A stretch of DNA of 7,295 nt from JAICYJ01 sp036263035 (GTDB taxonomy: Bacteria; Actinomycetota; Thermoleophilia; Gaiellales; JAICJC01): contig DATAHR010000259.1 of NCBI GenBank assembly GCA_036263035.1, positions 1 through 7,295 on the forward strand, in the 5' to 3' direction. The first letter of the stretch is position 1, and every line of letters begins with the position of its first letter. The notes beneath the pieces were generated by a model. That model did not search any database and was not told the origin of the DNA. It saw only the letters and a program-made list of their open reading frames with translations. This document shows positions 5,228 to 7,295 of the stretch, in pieces. A program made the translations under genes and the position numbers.

Positions 5228-5785
5228 ATGCTCCTGCTCGAAGCCGCAAAGCCCAGCCTGATCGACATCAACTTCGGGTTGATGTTCTGGACGATCGTGA
5301 CCTTCCTGATCGTCCTCGTCGTGCTGAAGAAGTACGCGTTCGGCCCGATCCAGGCCACTCTCGACGAGCGCCGCAAGGCGATCGCCGACGACCTCGACGC
5401 GGCCGAGAACGCCCGCAAGGAGGCGCAGACCGCCCTCGCCGAGTACCGCCAGGCCCTGGCCGACTCGCGCAAGGAGGCGACCAAGATCCTCGAGGACGCC
5501 CGCCGCGTGTCGGAGGAGCAGCGCAAGCGCGACATCGCCGACCTCGAGGCCGAGAAGTCGCGCCTGATGGCCCGGGCGAAGGACGAGATCGCCGCCGAGA
5601 CGCGTCACTCCCTGCAGACGATCAAGGAGCAGCTGGCCGACCTCACCGTCGCCACCACCGAGAAGGTGGTGCGCAGGCGGCTGGACGAGGCCGAGCAGCG
5701 CCGGCTGATCGACGAGGCGCTGGCCGACGTCGACTTCAACCAGTTCGTGCAGGAGACCGGGGCGACCACCGAGACCGGGGACTGA
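5228..5785 (+). CDS. atpF: F1Fo ATP synthase subunit b
   Basis: The peripheral-stalk subunit that links Fo to F1 and resists rotation. The product is 185 aa with one N-terminal membrane helix at about 17-35 (LMFWTIVTFLIVLVVLKKY), followed by a long charged coiled coil rich in Ala, Glu, Lys and Arg from about 45 to 170. The ordering and length match bacterial b. The start is ATG 5228 with AGGAG at 5214-5218 (9 nt), overlapping the atpE stop. A later ATG at 5282 would delete the residues before the membrane helix. The C-terminal ten residues, ETGATTETGD, arise from a 10-bp direct repeat (GAGACCGGGG at 5753-5762 and 5771-5780). It is not fused to delta, unlike the mycobacterial homologue. Confidence 0.96.
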   Translation: MLLLEAAKPSLIDINFGLMFWTIVTFLIVLVVLKKYAFGPIQATLDERRKAIADDLDAAENARKEAQTALAEYRQALADSRKEATKILEDARRVSEEQRKRDIADLEAEKSRLMARAKDEIAAETRHSLQTIKEQLADLTVATTEKVVRRRLDEAEQRRLIDEALADVDFNQFVQETGATTETGD

Positions 5786-5790
5786 CCTAG

Positions 5791-6353
5791 TTGGCTGACC
5801 TGATCGAGACCGGTGGCCGTGTCTACGCCGAGGCGCTGTTCCGCGCCGCGACGGAGGCCGGCCGCGTGCAGCAGGTCGATCGCGACCTGTCGGACTTCAT
5901 CGGCTCGCTTGCCGCCGACCGCTCGGTCCTGGCCTCGCTGCTCAACCCGCGGCTGCCGCAGGAGGCGAAGAAGCGCGTCGTCGCGACGCTGCTGCGCGAG
6001 GCCGACCCGCTCGTGCGAAACGCGATGCTCGTGTTGGCCGACAACGGCCGGCTGAACCTGTTGCATGACGTCTCGGTCTCGTTCGCCGAGCTCGCCGCGG
6101 AGCAGGAGCGCATCCTCGACATCGAGGTCACCACCGCGGTTCCCCTCGACGGCGAGCAGACCGAGCGGCTCGCGGAGCAGATCCAGTCGGCCACCGGGCT
6201 CCAGGCCCGGCTCGAGCCGAGGGTCGACCCGGACATCATCGGCGGGCTCGTGCTGCGGGCCCGCGGCGTCCTGCTGGACGCATCCGTGCGGCGCGAGCTG
6301 GACGAGATCCACCGCGCAATGATCACCACACCACTGTCAGTTGGGAGCGAAGC

Positions 6354-6357
<4 letters not shown>
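5791..6357 (+). CDS. atpH: F1Fo ATP synthase subunit delta
   Basis: The F1 subunit (OSCP homologue) that caps the alpha3beta3 head and binds the b stalk. The product is 188 aa, close to the usual 175-185. The N-terminal helical domain has the family feature YAEALF (about 11-16); the C-terminal domain ends with DPDIIGGLVLRARGVLLDAS followed by VRRELDEIH, matching the conserved delta signature around an IGG(L/F) core and a (D/G)xSVRxxL helix. The start is TTG 5791, 5 bp after the atpF stop, with a weak GGGGA at 5777-5781 upstream. The stop overlaps the atpA GTG (GTGA, 6354-6357), so alpha is probably translated by coupling. Confidence 0.96.

Positions 6358-7295
<938 letters not shown>

Overview
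This is a high-GC chromosomal window carrying ordinary core metabolism. All supported genes lie on the plus strand, in the order glyA, upp, a wecA-type glycosyltransferase, two small AtpZ/AtpI-like membrane proteins, atpB, atpE, atpF, atpH and the 5' part of atpA. GTG and TTG starts, stop/start overlaps and strong G/C preference at third codon positions point to Actinomycetota. A serine hydroxymethyltransferase gene and a wecA/rfe-type gene directly ahead of atpI-atpB is a known actinobacterial arrangement. Here upp sits between glyA and wecA, and b and delta are separate genes, unlike the fused b-delta protein of mycobacteria. A deep-branching class such as Thermoleophilia is possible, but that is inference from layout, not a phylogenetic result.

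Region 1 (1-270) has no convincing gene. It holds a perfect 10-bp stem-loop at its left edge, two further inverted repeats and a -10-like hexamer ahead of glyA. Region 2 (283-3390) is glyA (one-carbon metabolism), upp (uracil salvage, 3 bp after glyA) and the polyprenyl-phosphate sugar-1-phosphate transferase (start of cell-envelope glycan synthesis), the last with its own weak promoter candidate that would give a nearly leaderless mRNA. Region 3 (3391-3530) is a locally AT-richer gap with stem-loops and the best promoter in the window (TTGTCA, 18 bp, CATACT), so the ATP synthase genes probably form their own transcription unit. Region 4 (3531-7295) is the F1Fo ATP synthase operon: two assembly-type accessory membrane proteins, then subunits a, c, b, delta and alpha. 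Genes are packed with overlaps of 4 bp (TTGA or GTGA) or gaps of 5-12 bp. atpA is still open at the right edge and lacks its C-terminal part.

The Fo genes encode the proton channel and c-ring, b and delta the peripheral stalk, and alpha half of the catalytic hexamer. The c-subunit has Val and Ala where sodium-type rings have Gln and Ser, so this should be a proton-driven enzyme. No mobile element, CRISPR array, tRNA, rRNA or new defence-type system is visible. The points worth a second look are control signals and a few unusual residues in conserved motifs.
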